This document shows positions 14,242 to 27,495 of a DNA stretch of 64,000 nt, piece by piece. The number at the start of each line of letters is the position of its first letter. The stretch's first letter is position 1. The stretch spans positions 2,549,113 to 2,613,112 of the forward strand of contig JANVCC010000064.1 of assembly GCA_025345505.1 (NCBI GenBank), read 5' to 3'. A model generated the notes under the pieces. The model was given only the letters and a program-made list of their open reading frames with translations, had not been told where the DNA came from and made no database searches. The stretch comes from Todiramphus chloris collaris (taxonomy: Eukaryota > Chordata > Aves > Coraciiformes > Alcedinidae). The position numbers and the translations under genes are program-made.

Positions 14242-15291
14242 TTGCAGAGACACCAAGGAGCTGGTGCAGAGTTGTGTCTGCAGAGGTGTCCAGGCCTGCT
14301 CTGGGAATGAGGTAGGGTGAGACCTTCTCAGAGCCAGGAGGTACCATCTGGTTGAGGTTTCTGACCATAGCAGGGCAGATCTGTGCTCAGTGCATCGTGC
14401 AGTGCTGAGCCTGATGCTCATCTTCCCTCTGACATTCGTCTGAGCTCCCACGGCAGATCTTTGGACGGAGCAGATCCCTCTGCTCAGCTGGGAGGTGGTA
14501 GATTTGGTAGATCTTCTCCTTCTTGGGTTCAGTTTTGTTTTAGTGCTTGTTTTCCCCGTTGCCCTGGAAACGCTGCAGAGGAGAGTGATGGGAGGAGGGA
14601 GATGGGGGCAACCTGGCAGTTCCAGTGCACAGGGCATCTGTGGGAGCATCTCGTGATGGGAGGGTTGTCCACAGCACCAGTTATGGGGCTGGGACACCTG
14701 AGAGGGATGTTGTTTGCAACTTTTAGCAATTAGGGAGCCTCTGTTAGAACAGCCTCAGCCAATGGGTAGAAGAAAAGAGAAGTGCAAAGTCAGCTGGACA
14801 AGTGCCAGTGAAGGAGAAAAGGCTCAGAAAGAGTTTTCTTGTGGTTTTACTGCAGGGAAGCTGCATTTCTTTTGTTGAAGCAGCAGAAATTGCTGCTTCT
14901 TTTCCCCTCCGGCCGTATCCAGTGTCCCCCTTGTCCATCCACCTTGCCCACGTGTGCCATGCGGACTTGTTTCGAGTTCCCATTTCTTGACTGGTGGGGG
15001 ACTGGTGGAGCAGGTTTCTGGTCCATCCCACCCCAGGTTGGACACAGACCTCCTCAGATCCACCTGAGATCTTTCCTGTCCCCTCTGGGGTGTCTCGGAG
15101 CCATCACCACGGTGACACGGCTGTCACCAGCCAGGTCCCCTTCTTTGGCTTTGCATCCAGAGCACTGGTGAGGTACGAGTCTGCAGCAGGTTATTTTTAT
15201 TTCTTCTTTTGCATGGATTACACTTGTTCTCTGCTTGGCCTTTTCAGCAGGGAGAGCAGTTTGGATACACATTACCTACACAGCAAAGTGT

Positions 15292-15410
15292 GCTCTAATT
15301 GGCCGAGAATTGGTCCCAAAATGTCAGGGAAAGATTTATTTCCCAGCATAGCCTCTCCAGGTACTAATTTTTCTATGGGCCGCCAGATAATGGCTCCGGT
15401 GCACAATAGC
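15292..15410 (+). repeat. Duplicated non-coding element, copy 2
   Basis: This is the partner of the sequence at 12059-12172. Similarity stops soon after 'gataatggctcc'. About 75 bp downstream a strong TATA-like motif with a C-rich flank occurs (15486-15496), which copy 1 lacks. Confidence 0.75.
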
Positions 15411-15485
15411 TCAGAGTCCCTAATCAGGATACAGAGCTGTAATTGGGTTGAAGGGATTTAAAAGCATTAAAGCCACAGTCAAGGG

Positions 15486-15496
15486 GTATAAAAAAG
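15486..15496 (+). promoter_or_regulatory. TATA-box-like motif
   Basis: The string ggggTATAAAAAAGG is followed by a cytosine/pyrimidine-rich stretch. It is a good match to a TATA element, but there is no supporting open reading frame or splice donor that would show a real first exon. It may be chance. Confidence 0.3.
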
Positions 15497-16156
15497 GAAC
15501 CCCCCACCTTTCTTCTCTCCCCCTCCACCCCTCAAGGCAGAGTGCCTGTGTTTAATGAGCAGCTCCTGGCACGCCACTGATGATATTCAGGTAATTGTGT
15601 CAGCAGCAGAGCAGCCCAAGAGGAGGTTGCTGAGAATCCAGAAGTGGGGAAGGCTCAGGTTCTGCCATTTTGGTGATTTTTCTTGTCTGGCACCCGGCTC
15701 TGCATTGCTGATGGGTGCAACGAGGCCAGCTCTGGGCAGCTGCAGGTCCCTCGTTACTGCTGGATCCGAGCTTCCTCCAGCCTTGGGTGCAGAGTTGGGT
15801 CAAGGTTATTATCCCAGTTTGATGGATGGGTCTGGGTCCATACTGGTGTTTTGGTGTCATCCTGTTGGTAAGAACTGGTAAAAATCAGTGGTTCTTCAGC
15901 GGCTGAGGACTGGCAGGTAGGAAGCTGAACGAAGGTGCTGAGCAGAGCCAAATTATTTGGTCTTGCTTTAGTTTTCTTTGATTTCCCCCTGCTTCGTGCT
16001 TGTACTTGTTGAATTTCCTCCTTTCCACGCCAGGCTCTTGCTCCAGTGTTGTGAGACCTTTTAAATTCTCACTCTGCCCCCTCAAACCCACCCAGCTACA
16101 CCCTCACCTCCTCTGGAAGGATCATGGGGAAGGTGATGTCAAGAGCCTCACCGACA

Positions 16157-16174
16157 GGGGGGGGGGGGGGGGGG
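16157..16174 (+). repeat. G18 homopolymer
   Basis: Eighteen consecutive Gs are followed by 'agatgatg'. The tract can form a G-quadruplex and is prone to length errors in sequencing. Confidence 0.9.
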
Positions 16175-17887
16175 AGATGATGTCCAGGTTTAATTGGCAA
16201 TGATTGTTTTGTTTTCTGTACAAAAAGCAGCAAATCCCCAGAAGCTGGTCAGGAGCACAGCTGTTTATGGCGAACAGAAGCTGCTGCTTATCTCCTTGTA
16301 GCAACCTGTCTCCAGGAGATCACGGCTTAATTAACTCGCGTGTTATCGAGAGTGGAATTGTACAGACATTGTGTAAGGGAAAAAAAAAAAAAAAAATTAA
16401 AAAAAAAATAAAATAAAAAGAGATAAAGTGGAAAGGGAAGAGGTGACCTGGGAGCCAAGTGGAGTGAACTCTATAGAGAGCCAAGGCACGTGGCCAACGG
16501 TGGCTGCTGGAGCATTTGCATGTGACAAATGAGCTGCTCGCGCAGGGCAGAGCCATTCCCCGGACCCCGGCCTGGTGAGAGGGTACAGAGCAGCCGTGGG
16601 CTTGCCCAGAACCACGTGCAAGGGTTTCCACTGGAAGGGGTTCCCATCTGAGCTCTGCTCCTTGGTTAAGGGACCATGGTGGATACCTGAGAGCTGGAGC
16701 CTCCCAGATGGGCTGGACGTCAGCACAGGGCTGTCACACCTTGGCTGGGCTCTTCTGAGGACAAGCCTGTTGTGCTGCTAGTCCTGACTTTTCTACCCCT
16801 TCAATTTGGAGACAACCAGCACCCCTCAGCCTCAGGATTCCTAGAACAGATCTGTTATTTTTGACCCGACTGGTGTGTGTGGATTGAGCAGCCACTTGCA
16901 ATCAGTGGTGGGGGAGAGATGAGTCCTTCCCAAAGATGCTTTTCACTGGGCAAAGCTCAGTCCTGGCTCTTAGATCCAAAGCCTCTTTGAAAAGCTGGGT
17001 CAGACAACCTTCTGCAAGGTTTGCGTTCATCCCAACAAGCTTTCTGTCGTTCCCAACAAGCTTTCTATCACTCCTGAGCATGGCAGCAGTTGGCCCTGCA
17101 GGTCCTGCTCTTTCTCCCAAGCAGTTCACCCCAGAGCTGCCCTTGCACCTTGCTGCAGGAGAGGAGCTCGGTCCCAAGCCTGACCCAGGGACGCTCACAC
17201 AGAGCAGATGCTGTCGGTGCGATCGAGCCAGCAGCAGAGGCTGGGGAGCAACCCCTGGCTCCTCCCTGGTGCGGCCGTAGGTCCTCCCGGGGCTGGAAGG
17301 AGAGGTGTTGCTGCAGGACACGGCCAAGCAGGGTTTCAGCGGGATCTGCAGAGTCCCTTGGAGGGTGTGCAGAGGGAAATCTGACAACCTTTCCCATTCA
17401 GCGCTCAAAGTGCTCCGCAGATCAAAGCCAGAGAGACAATAATACATTTTGAACTAAGAACATTAATTTGTATCCAGAGCATTTTAATAAATAATTTTTT
17501 GAAATCTGGTTCAGCCCTGTCATCTCAAGCCAATTCCATTTCATATCCAGCCCTTTCGACTGACGGGTTTTTAACACCATAATTAGCATGTATGGCTCTT
17601 AAAAGCCTTCGCCCGTATCTCTGGCCTTGTCTGCGTTGCAGCATCTTCTCTCCCCTCCTCCCCGACCCCTTTTTCGATATTGTTCTTCCATTTGTAGTTG
17701 TTTATTGTGCCTGCTGAGACAGATTAAAGACAGGAAGGAGCCTGAGAGTTGTTCTTAGGGGCTGCTGTGCGATGCGGAGTAAACGCAGCGGAGCTCACGG
17801 ATTCAAAACCCGGAGCTTTGCTTTCAAAACCATGTGTCTGAAGAGTGCAGGTGGTTTCTGAAGCATTTCACTGTTGCTTTGTTGGAT

Positions 17888-17960
17888 CTTTTTTTTGTTG
17901 TTGTTTGATTTGGGTTTGGTTTTGGGGTTTTTTTTGGTGTTGGTTTTTGGAGTTTTTTTT
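17888..17960. repeat. T/G-rich low-complexity tract
   Basis: The + strand is almost free of C and A here ('tttgggtttggttttggggt'). It is the strand-complement counterpart of the A/C-rich tracts elsewhere in the introns. Confidence 0.8.
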
Positions 17961-18033
17961 GGAAGAGGGAGGTTTCTTTTACCTTAATGAAAGCCGAGGT
18001 TCTTGTATGACTGCATACGACTGAGAGCTGGGA

Positions 18034-18042
18034 CTATAAAAG
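18034..18042 (+). promoter_or_regulatory. TATA-box-like motif
   Basis: The motif CTATAAAAGG is a near-ideal TATA box inside intron 1, followed by purine-rich sequence. No associated exon was recognised, so promoter activity is not supported beyond the motif. Confidence 0.25.
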
Positions 18043-21000
18043 GAAAAAGAAGAGAGGTTATGAAATACTCAGTCACATTGTGAGGTTTGGCAGCGCCGAG
18101 AAGCATCCTCGTGTGTTACTGCGTAGAACAAAGCTTCACGTGCTCCATCCCAGGATGAAAGCGGGTCTGGTAGAAGGCAAACGCAGCCCAGTCCCCTTAT
18201 TTCCTCTTTTGAGTCTTCAAGGGGGATGTAAATGGTACAGAGCACAGACGTGCTTAGATCTGAGTCTCCTTCCCCCGGCAGGAGATGCTTTTGCCAGGTC
18301 CCATTTGAGCCGATACGCAGAAGGAGCGCGGGTTTGTTTTCCTTGAGGCACCGGAGCGTGAGCGAGGGGGGAACCAGACCTTGTCCAGAGAAACACAGAC
18401 ACCAAATGCTTCCTTCTAGTGATTTTGTTCCACTTCACTGTTGGCTAAGGAAGGGCCCAAAGCAAAATCCCAGCTTGTGAACAAAAGCCTGAAAGCTGAA
18501 CCCACTCCCGGAGCGCGGTTGCTGCTTATCTCGGAGCCGCGATAGGAATCGAAGCGGGGAACCTGCGTCTCTCCTCTGCCTCAGCGCCCAGCCTTTGGAG
18601 AGTAATTGCCCTGTCCTGCACAGGTCTAAGCCTCGGGGGCATCCGGCTGTCTCTAAATCTTGCTGGAAGACCTCGTGCTTTGCAAGGAGAGCTGTGTAGC
18701 TAACAATCTGCGCGGGTGTCTGGGAGCTAGGCAGGCATTACCCTCTCTGGTTTGCTACGGAATGAAAATCAAAGCAAGGAGAAGCCAGTGCCCGGCTTTT
18801 GGGCAGCCCTGTTTTGCCAGTCAAGACGTGTTCACGTAGAGTGGGCGGTGGGGATGGTGTTGAAGGCACCATGCTGGGATTAAAACAGCACCAGTTTCTC
18901 AGCACAGTGCAGCAAATTTGGCCGGCAAAAGCCCCAGCGTCCCGCTTGGCTCTGGGGCACCCGTACCTTCTGCGCTGCAAACACGCAGAAGAACGCAGTA
19001 CAGCGCCCGCTCCAACTTGTTATTCCCACCTCGGTGGCAGATGCTTTGCAGGGTGATGCTGCCCATCCCCTGGCCTCGGGGTGCCACAGCAGCCCTGCCA
19101 GTTGACGGCTTGGACGGGAGGATGGCACGTTCCCTTCGCCAGCTTGGAGCTGGCCCAGGGCGCGTCTGCCGGGCCCGCGGGGGCTCGTGATAAAGTTTAG
19201 GGCTTGCTCCTGGCTTATTGTTGGCACTTGCTGCTTCTTCTCGTTGCTCCGGCGGTATTTCTGGTCTCTGGCTCGTGAGCGGCTTGCAGCTGCAGCGTCC
19301 GAGCCGTCCCCCTGACACGGGTAATTATCCAGCGAGCCCCACGAGTTGGTGTGGAGTTAAAGCAATTTGCTTGCAGAGCGAGGCTCAAACCCGTCCCTCC
19401 TCTCTGCTTTTCATGGTAAAGATTGCATTTCCTCGCTGGGTTCGGTGCTTTGCAGGAGGCAGCTGCGGTTCTGCCGTTGCTTTTTGTTTCCAGGCTGCCT
19501 TTTTTGGAGAGAAACACTGAAAATCCACCGAGGAGCGCTGGGCGAGCTCTTCTTTGTAAAGCTTCGCTTTCCTTTCTTTCTGGAGTCCCTGCAAAATGTC
19601 AAGGGCTCTCTTCCTGTGTCCCAAGTGCACCCGTTCACCCGGGTTCCTGGTCTTTTAGGAGCAAACCCATTTGCTCTCAGTTAGGCTGAGTAGGAGGCTC
19701 TGGATGCCTGCTTCTCACCACTGGCTGGTCCGGAGCCTTGTGGAAACTGGAGTCTTAGACCCAGAAGGAGTTGTCTGCAACTTGCAGGTTACAAAGACTG
19801 ACAATTTTTGGAGCGGTGCCCGAGGTGAGGCAGCGTGGTCATGTGCATTTCCCCTGTCTTTTAGCCCCTGCTCTGGTTTCTGCCACTGTGAGCTGTGCAG
19901 GTGAGATCTGGGCTCCAAACACTGTGGCGTAAGCAGGTTGCTGTCTGGGATCTCTCCAGCAGCCCCCCTGCCCCACCAAGACTGATGTCCCCTCAGGGGT
20001 GAAGGCGACACTTTCCCCAACGCCGCAGGCTCAGAGGTTGACTTCTCTGCGGACTAAGTTTTTGTACAAGATGGGGGGGGAAAAGACAAAACAACCACCC
20101 CAACAACCGGTTCTGAAAGTTGAGCAGGACGCGGCAAGTTCAGGATGCTCTGTAATGTCAAGGTGAGCAAGGCGATGGCATTTACGTTGGAGATATCCGA
20201 GGCTCAGGATCCGGGATTAGTGTCAGCTCTCATGTGGCAAGCTAAATTAGGAATGCAGAGACTGTCTCTGTTTATGATCCGGGGTTGTTAGGCGCTTCAG
20301 GTACTGTCATTCTTATTTAAGGATATATTTAAGGATTAACAGTAAGAAGTCCAGCATTAGCAGGAGAGAAATGAATGTTAGCGAGCTTAGGCTTGGAGGG
20401 CTTATTTTTGATCATCATCATGTGAGCTGCTTTAGGAGAGATGAGCTCCGAGATGGGGTTGGGGGGGGGTGTGTGTGGTGGGGGGGAAGAGTCTTGTATT
20501 TTTTTTACCAGAAAAGAAAACATTTTGCAAGTTTAAATAGAGATCAGAACGTAGCAACAATGACGGCTGCATGGGTAAAGCCACAGTTCTCTCAAGCCGG
20601 TGCTGGGCTGAGGATCTGGCCCTCGCCACCCAGCCTATTTTCAGCTTCTTTTCTTTCATTTCTTCTTCTTTTTGTTTATTTTTTTGTCTCGCGCAGAATA
20701 TGCGCGCTGAAACAATGCCCACGGATTTCTTTGTTGTTTGAAAGCATTCAGTGCTCTTAATTGGCAACCTTTCCCTTTCGCCTTGATCACAGTCGACTGC
20801 AAGTAGGTTACGCTTGCGGTTTGTGCCGTCTCAGGCGCTCGGGCTGGCTGGGAAGAGCGATCTCCCGACGCTGCTCCTTTCGGCTCGATGCAGCCACAAA
20901 GATGTTCTCGCTGCCAAAACGTTTCCTTACACGTAAACTCCAGGTTTCACTTGCCCTGGCTTTGATACCTGCTGCCCACGAGCACCGGGGAAGAGCTGTT

Positions 21001-22669
21001 GAAGATTGGCAGCTCTTCCCATCCCCAGATTAGAACGGTTCCTCTTGGGGCCGAAACGGGCGTTTCTTTCGTGCGATGAGTTCAGTTGGTTCTGTTGGCT
21101 GAGGGGCAGAAAGAGGCACGGTATCACCAGATTTACGTGCATCCTGGGCTCCTGCCTTCTAAGTCGCCGTGATTCTTGTCCATTTGAATTTTTATTTTAT
21201 TATTATTATTATTATGTCCTTCGGGGTGAGTTTGGGTCTGCTGTAGGGTGTGCTTCAGCCCTTTGCCGGCTGCTGGGATAAGGACCACGTGTGTCTGGCC
21301 CAGTGCTGCTCGGGTGCAAGAGAAGAGGATGGTGAGGCTGAAGGCAGGGGACAGAAGGCAAAAGGATGCCTAGTTTTGGGTTAAGAGCCGGCGCTGGAGC
21401 TCACATCCTGCTGGGTGGATGTGTCTGCTGCTTGACCAAGCTGGACAACTAGTGAGTCTCCGTTACTTATGCGCTTCCTGAAGCTGAAACAATTGCTATT
21501 ATCCCACATAGTATTGCATGACCTACATTTTTACTTGAAAGGCTGCAGCTAATAATGAGCTTGAATTTCGATTTATGAATAAACACATTCTTATTCTAGT
21601 TTTTAAGACAAGGGAGGAAAGCAAACCTCTTGAAAGAAGAAATTCCCACCTCTCCCTGCCAGTCTCTGCTTCCCCCCCCTTCTCCTCTGATGCTGGGGAT
21701 GAGCAGAGAGGGAGGAAGGAGCAGATTTGCTGGGCCGGGTGAAGGAGGAGGGTTTGGATGTAATGAGGCCGCTGGGTATTTTCCTGGAAAACTGCCGGAG
21801 CCTCAGCTCTTGGGAGATTTGGGCCATCTGGATAAATAGGGTCAAGCTCCACGTTGGCAGCTCGGCCTCGCCAAAGGAGCCGCGGAGAGCAGCAGATCGG
21901 TGTGCAAAAGCACCTCGCAGAAGGCACAGCCCTTACCTTCCCCAGCTCTCCCAGCACGGTCAGCATTGCCACCGCTTCTCTTCCTCCTCCTCCTCCTCCT
22001 TGCCATCCATCTGCCCACCCGGCCGCATCCGAAGGCGTGGGAGGAAGCGTTGGCCTTGGGTCAATGCCTGGGACTTGGCTTGTGTGCACGGGCAGGGGAT
22101 CGTTAGTTGCCAAATGGGTCGGGCGTTAATTAACAGTGGGGGGGGAAGAAGAGCGGCTTGCGGGGATGTGATCTCTCCCGGAGAGATGTCTCCTGCAGCT
22201 GGGATGCAGCCAGCTTCCAGCTCCAGGAGGTGGCTGCGTGCTCCTGGAGGGAAGCTCAGATGCCACCCGCGTTTTCTGCTGCTCCACCGGCAGCTTTCCC
22301 TGTAAGGTCTGCGGGGATTGTGAGGCTGGGAGCACCTCATCATCCACCTGTCTCCACGCACCTCGGGGCTTTCTGTTGCTGGGGGTAGAAAATGCAGAAA
22401 GCTGTCACGGTCATCATGCTTATACAAAATCCTGGTGTCCTCATTCAGTCACTTGTTGTCCGAGCTTTCCCCTGGATTTCAACTTGGCCTCCGGTCACCT
22501 TTCTTCATGGCGTGATACCGTGTGTGCAGGTCTGATGGGATTTTGGGTTTGGTTTTTTTTTTTTTTTTGCTTTTAAGAGCAAAAGTGAATAGTAAATCTG
22601 CCAGAGCTGCGTGGACCCAGTGGTCCCTTCCTACCCAGTACCTATCCGAACCCATCCATTGTTCCAGCA

Positions 22670-22976
22670 TTCAAAGGGTGGCTACAAAGAGGATGGAGAC
22701 TCCCTTCTTAGGAGGAGTCACGTGGAAAAGGTGAGGGGTAATGGGTGCAATTTACTCCTGAGGAGATTCCAGATGGACACAAGCAAAAAAAAAATTGAGA
22801 GAACAATCAGCCATTGAAATAATCTCCCCAGGGAAGTGGTGAAGTCCCCAGCTTTGAAGATTCAGCTGGACAGGGTGCTGGGCCATCTCGTCTAGATCCT
22901 GCTTTTGCCAAGAAAGGTTGGACCAGATGATCCTTGAGGTCCCTTCCGACCTGGTCTTCGATGACTCTAGGATGGG
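22670..22976 (+). mobile_element. CR1 LINE, 3' fragment
   Basis: The segment aligns by eye with a CR1 3' end. It opens with 'ggctacaaagaggatggaga', continues with 'gggtaatgggtgcaattt', 'caatcagccattgaaataat' and 'ctgggccatctcgtctagat', and ends with the 'aggttggaccagatgatcct' tail and 'gatgactctagg'. It shares the 'gggccatct..tctaga..gccaagaaaggttggacca' block with the copy near 58.65 kb, so the two are from the same or a sister subfamily. Confidence 0.9.
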
Positions 22977-24015
22977 TAGTTGTCATTCCACTCCAAGCCG
23001 ACGATATGCGAAGATGATTGGTAGCCTTTGGCATTTCCTTCATGGCAAAAACCAGTCAATAATCCAATCAACCCGAAGGACCAGATCAGTGGAGTTCTGT
23101 GGAACCCAGCGCAAAATCCTCTAGGAAAGGGTAGACAAGGAGGAGTCCCTGGGGGGATCCCATGGGTGAGTTTGGCCGTGGGAAGGTTTTCATTCCACGG
23201 TTGCTTTGGTTGTGTTTGCCCATGAGGTGTTATCCTGAGCGATGCCACTTCAGGTGCTATATTTATTCAGGAAAATGTCAAATCCTTCCATAGAACTTAG
23301 TGACTTGTTGTCTTGGTAATTTCTAGCAGAAACAATCTATAAAAATCCCCTGTTTTCTTGGCACTGGGCTTTTCGTGCCTATTTTGAATGAAAATATTTT
23401 TTTGGTATCCAAAAAAAAAATACCTTGGAGCCACTTTGACGGGACACGAGCAGCATCGGCATCATTCCCTCCCCCCCGTGAACGGCTCTCACAGCACAGA
23501 TGTAAGCGGGGATGTTGCTGCGTGTGCTCGTGTTTATGATCCTGGCCCAGCGTCCTTTGAATAGGAGTCCTTGTTTGCAGAGATCATATCTGGCCCCGTT
23601 CTCTCTTTCTTCATGCACTGTTTCCTAATCTGAAGCTCTCTGGGAGCTGGAAATCCAGCGCTGAGCGGCATGACGTTCGTTTTGAATTGAGAGCGATGGT
23701 GGCGGGGGGAAACCTATGCTGAGTTTTATTTAATTTTTTTTTTTCCCCCTTGAAATTTCCGCCCAAGATGACATTTTCAACAACAACTAATCGCTGAGGG
23801 AATAGCTCATTTCCAAAGGAAAAAAAAAAAGAAAGAAAGAAATTGTATGGTGCCTGTGATAACACGGAGATACTCCACTCCTGCTTCTGCGCTTGGAGGA
23901 GGTCGGGGTTGGGTTGTGCAGTATCAGCCAGCTCCAGAGAGATTTCTCCTCCTGCCTGGTGGGTTCCCTCAGTGGGTGACCAGCTCTTCTCTGTCCTGGC
24001 AGGTTGGGAACCTCT

Positions 24016-24046
24016 GGGTGGTGGTGGTGGTGGTGGTGGTGGTCGC
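24016..24046. repeat. (GGT)n microsatellite
   Basis: About ten ggt triplets in a row are followed by further gg-rich sequence. Confidence 0.9.
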
Positions 24047-24714
24047 TTTGGTGGTGATGGAGGAGGAAGAACAGAGGCTCGATTGGTGCCAGCATCCACG
24101 TCTGTGGTTCTCCCTGCAAGGGGAGCAGGTGTTTGAGGAAGGCAGGGGCTGGTTTCGGGCTGCTCGTGCCTTCCTTCCAGGTTCTAATGCCTTTTAAGAG
24201 CCACGCAAGGAAAAAGCTAGGCAGGAGCTGCCCGGCTCTTCTTGGGAGGGACGGAAGGAGGGAGATGATGAGCCATGTCTCTCCGATCACAACAAGATCC
24301 CCGGAGTCCAAAAGGAGCGAGGCTCGGGCACGAAAGCCAGAGCTGCCCTAATAAAACATTTACTGGGGTTTGGAGACCTGTTCGCTCCGACACGGCGCAT
24401 ACATATTAAATGATCAAAGTTTCCATGCCTTCGGAGGAGCCAGCTGCTAATCTAACGCAACCCTTGGGCTTTGCTCACCACTGACTCTGCATGAAAGCAA
24501 ACGGCAGCTCTGTTTTCCTATTTAAAAGATTTCCGAGCTAAGCCGGGCGGGCCACAGTTCAGGAAGCAATAGGATCTGGCCTCTTAAAGGCTTGGGTGAG
24601 GAGGGGCTTGGGAAGGTGGGTTTAGGGTTGAGGGTGGGTTGGTCTCCATCTCTCGAGTCCTGGACATCTCTGACTCTGCTGCAGGCTCTCTCGGTGCTGC
24701 TGTGGTCTCTCCTC

Positions 24715-24825
24715 TCCCTTCTCCTTCTCCTTCTCCTTCTCCTTCTCCTTCTCCTTCTCCTNNNNNNNNNNTCCTTCTCCTTCTCCTTCTCCTTCTCCTT
24801 CTCCTTCTCCTTCTCCTCTTGCTCT
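24715..24825. repeat. (CTTCTC)n microsatellite with N gap
   Basis: A pyrimidine-only hexamer array (ccttct repeated) lies on both sides of ten Ns at 24762-24771. It is almost perfect. Long polypyrimidine/polypurine mirror tracts can adopt triplex structures. Confidence 0.95.
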
Positions 24826-27129
24826 TGCCCTCCCTAAATGGGTCTGTCCTGCATCCCATTGCCAGAGCTCCGCTGGCTTTTCAGATCCCAGCCTGAATTG
24901 CCAAGAGCTGCCAGTGGATTTAAACAAAAGCCAAGACGGGGGGGTGAAATGAAAACAAATAACCCAATCCCACCCTCTTTGGATTTATAAACTGAGCACA
25001 CTCGAGTTGGAAGGTGCCGAGGAGGAAAAGGAAAACACAAAGCCCCCGGGGTGCCATTTTTCAAAGCAATGCAGCCCTTTATTTAACTGCCTGCACTTGT
25101 TTTAGCTTTGCAGGGAAGGCAGCAGGTAAAAAGCCTGCCAGGGTTCTTCGGAGGCCTCGGGCTCCCTCAGGCAGCAGCTGGTGCTGAGCTGCCTCAGCAC
25201 CTCTGCAAACCATCGTCTACCCCATCGTCTGCTGCTTTTGCAGAGCAAATACTTCACCTACTGATTCTCGCTGCTCCAGTGGTTTGGGACTGATGGGTTT
25301 GGCTTTCCGCTTGGTTACAGCATCTTTTCTGCCTCTCGAGCATCTCCCGTGTCTTTCATGTAATTCTTTAACTAGTTTCCATTTACTGATGATTCTCTTT
25401 CTTTCAAGGTACTTGAATCTGTTTGATCATGAACAAATTTCTCTTTCTGCTCCTCTGATAAAAAATTAAATCTGGGCACTTTTTGAAGGCTTTCCTCCCT
25501 TTCTCTTTTTCCTTCCCTGCTTGGTGAGGAATCAGCCCTTTTCTAGGAAAATAAATAAAAATTAGAGTTCAAAGTGTGACATCTCCTCTTAGAAAGAAAA
25601 GGATGAGGAGAAATAAAAAAAAAAAAAAAAGAAAGACAAAAAACCCCACCATATATTCTTACAGATGTGACATCAAACTAGAAAACTATAAAGGGACGTG
25701 TTTTCAAAGGGACTGAGTTTGCTTCAGTGGGAAACGGGCAACCAGAGTCTCTCCTGATGCTTTGAAAGCGCGTCCCCCGAGCCACCACATCCCGGGGTGT
25801 TGCTGTAGCTGGAGCACGGGCGCTTCTCCACCCACCAGGCACGGACCGCGGTTAGGGGATGGGGCAGAGGATGCTGCAGAGGGGTGAGGTGGGTCACTGC
25901 TGGAAAGGGGGTGATGGGGATGGTCTGGGACAAGGGGGTGAAGCAGTGGAAGAAATGTAGGTGCTGGTCCGTGGGTCTGCTCTGCCATCTGAGCAGCACC
26001 TGGGGAGTCCTGTGGGGTGGCAGATGTGCTAGCAGCACGCTGTTACCCAGGTAACTGCTGTTCCTCCCCTTGAATCCTCGTCGTGTGGTCTCTCACCACC
26101 ACACCGTAGGGCTCCATGACTTATTTCTTCATCCTTTGCAAACCCCTGGTGCCCTGGCAGGGAGCAGAGAAGTTCCCAAGTGCATCTGACATCATCTCGG
26201 CTGGCCCAGTACAAAGGGAGCAGCGTCACGGGGAGGTGGTTGTGGACAAGGCGAGCTCAGCTCCAGGCCTGAGCGTGTTCGAGGTCAGCAGAGCATCTCT
26301 GCTGCCGACAGAATACCTGTGGGCACAGAGACCAGCCCTGAGCTATCAAGCCTGGGTTTTGCATCTCTTTTCTAGGAGAACTGATAAAAGACAAGGAAAA
26401 AAGGACCAGTGCTAAGTCCCACAGCCCTGAGCATGCCAGAGCTCTCCCCCAGCTCTAGGCAGGTGACTTGCACAGGCGCAGAAGCTTTAGGAGGTCGAAT
26501 GATGTTTCAGACAATAATTTTTCCTCTGTCTCTTCAGCTTCTGCAGCTTCCCCAAGTTACCCACAGTGCACACTCCTTCCCCAGAGATTTTTCTCCACCA
26601 GAACCATCTCACCAACCTCATCCCATCACTTCTATCGGTGCTCATAGAGCATCCTAGCTGTCCAAGGTGGGACAGGAATGTCTGGGGACCCTGTGCTGCA
26701 GCTCACGGCTGTGACATCCGAGTGCTCTCAGCAGTGATGTAGACAACAGCCTGATGGAATCGATTGCTTCTTTAGGGGAGGAGGAGCTGCAATTCATCTC
26801 TGCTTCTCTTTATTGCTTTTTGTTCTCTTCCTGGCTGCTAAACAGCTTTGTGCGAGGGAAAGGTGTCCACGGTGGGGAGACACCAGGAAACCTTTTGCTT
26901 CTGGGATGCTCATCCAAAGAGCTGTTCTCCACCACCATCTCTGGTGGTGGTCCAGCACTCAGTAGGTGGCACGAAGAGGGAGCTTTCTTGGCATGAAGCT
27001 GATGGAGCTTGGGTGGGCTTGCACCCAGCAAGGTGCCGCGGTCCTGGAGCTCTGGCCGCCTTGCCGCGAATTGGTCCCTCGCTCCTGCTCCGCCTGCCTC
27101 CGCGTCACCTCGGATTAATTACAGTACAA

Positions 27130-27215
27130 TGCGATATACATTTATATGGTGTCTGCACGAGTGTCTCGGGGCCCTTTGCAATCTGAAAAATCTAATTAAG
27201 GTGAAGCCTCCAACA
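27130..27215 (-). mobile_element. Possible ancient SINE/L2-like tail, antisense
   Basis: 'tttatatggtgtctgcacga', 'ggccctttgcaatctg' and 'aattaaggtgaagcctcc' resemble the reverse complement of the L2/MIR-like tail (tttatatagcgcc..., ...gcgctttacaa..., ...aattaagcctcac). The match is weak and made by eye. Confidence 0.45.
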
Positions 27216-27434
27216 TGAATGCTTATCACCGGAACGTGTAGAGCGAGGCAGGGGCGGCCTCCCCCTCCGCGGCTCCACCAGGAGCTGAATCCACACTCTG
27301 GTGGCATTATTAATTACTCAAAGCTTGGTGTCCGAGACGCCGATCGATACAGTGGGCCTGGTTAGATAGGAAGATTTAAGCGAGCGTGAGGAAGCAGAAG
27401 ATAACCATCAGCTTAGAAACGTGTCCTCGAAGGA

Positions 27435-27495
27435 GGGCTCGTCGCGTTGCGGAGACGCGCGCGGTAGCGGCGCGTGCCTGCCGATGACTTTGACG
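27435..27495. other. Small CpG cluster
   Basis: A 60-bp stretch carries about a dozen CpGs ('cgcgttgcggagacgcgcgc' and 'ggtagcggcgcgtgcc') in otherwise moderate-GC intron sequence. It is too short to call an island. Confidence 0.3.

Noticed and set aside
24584..24927. Frames encoding poly-Arg, poly-Leu or Glu-Lys/Glu-Gly repeats
   Set aside because: These are translations of the ccttct microsatellite and its N gap, not proteins.
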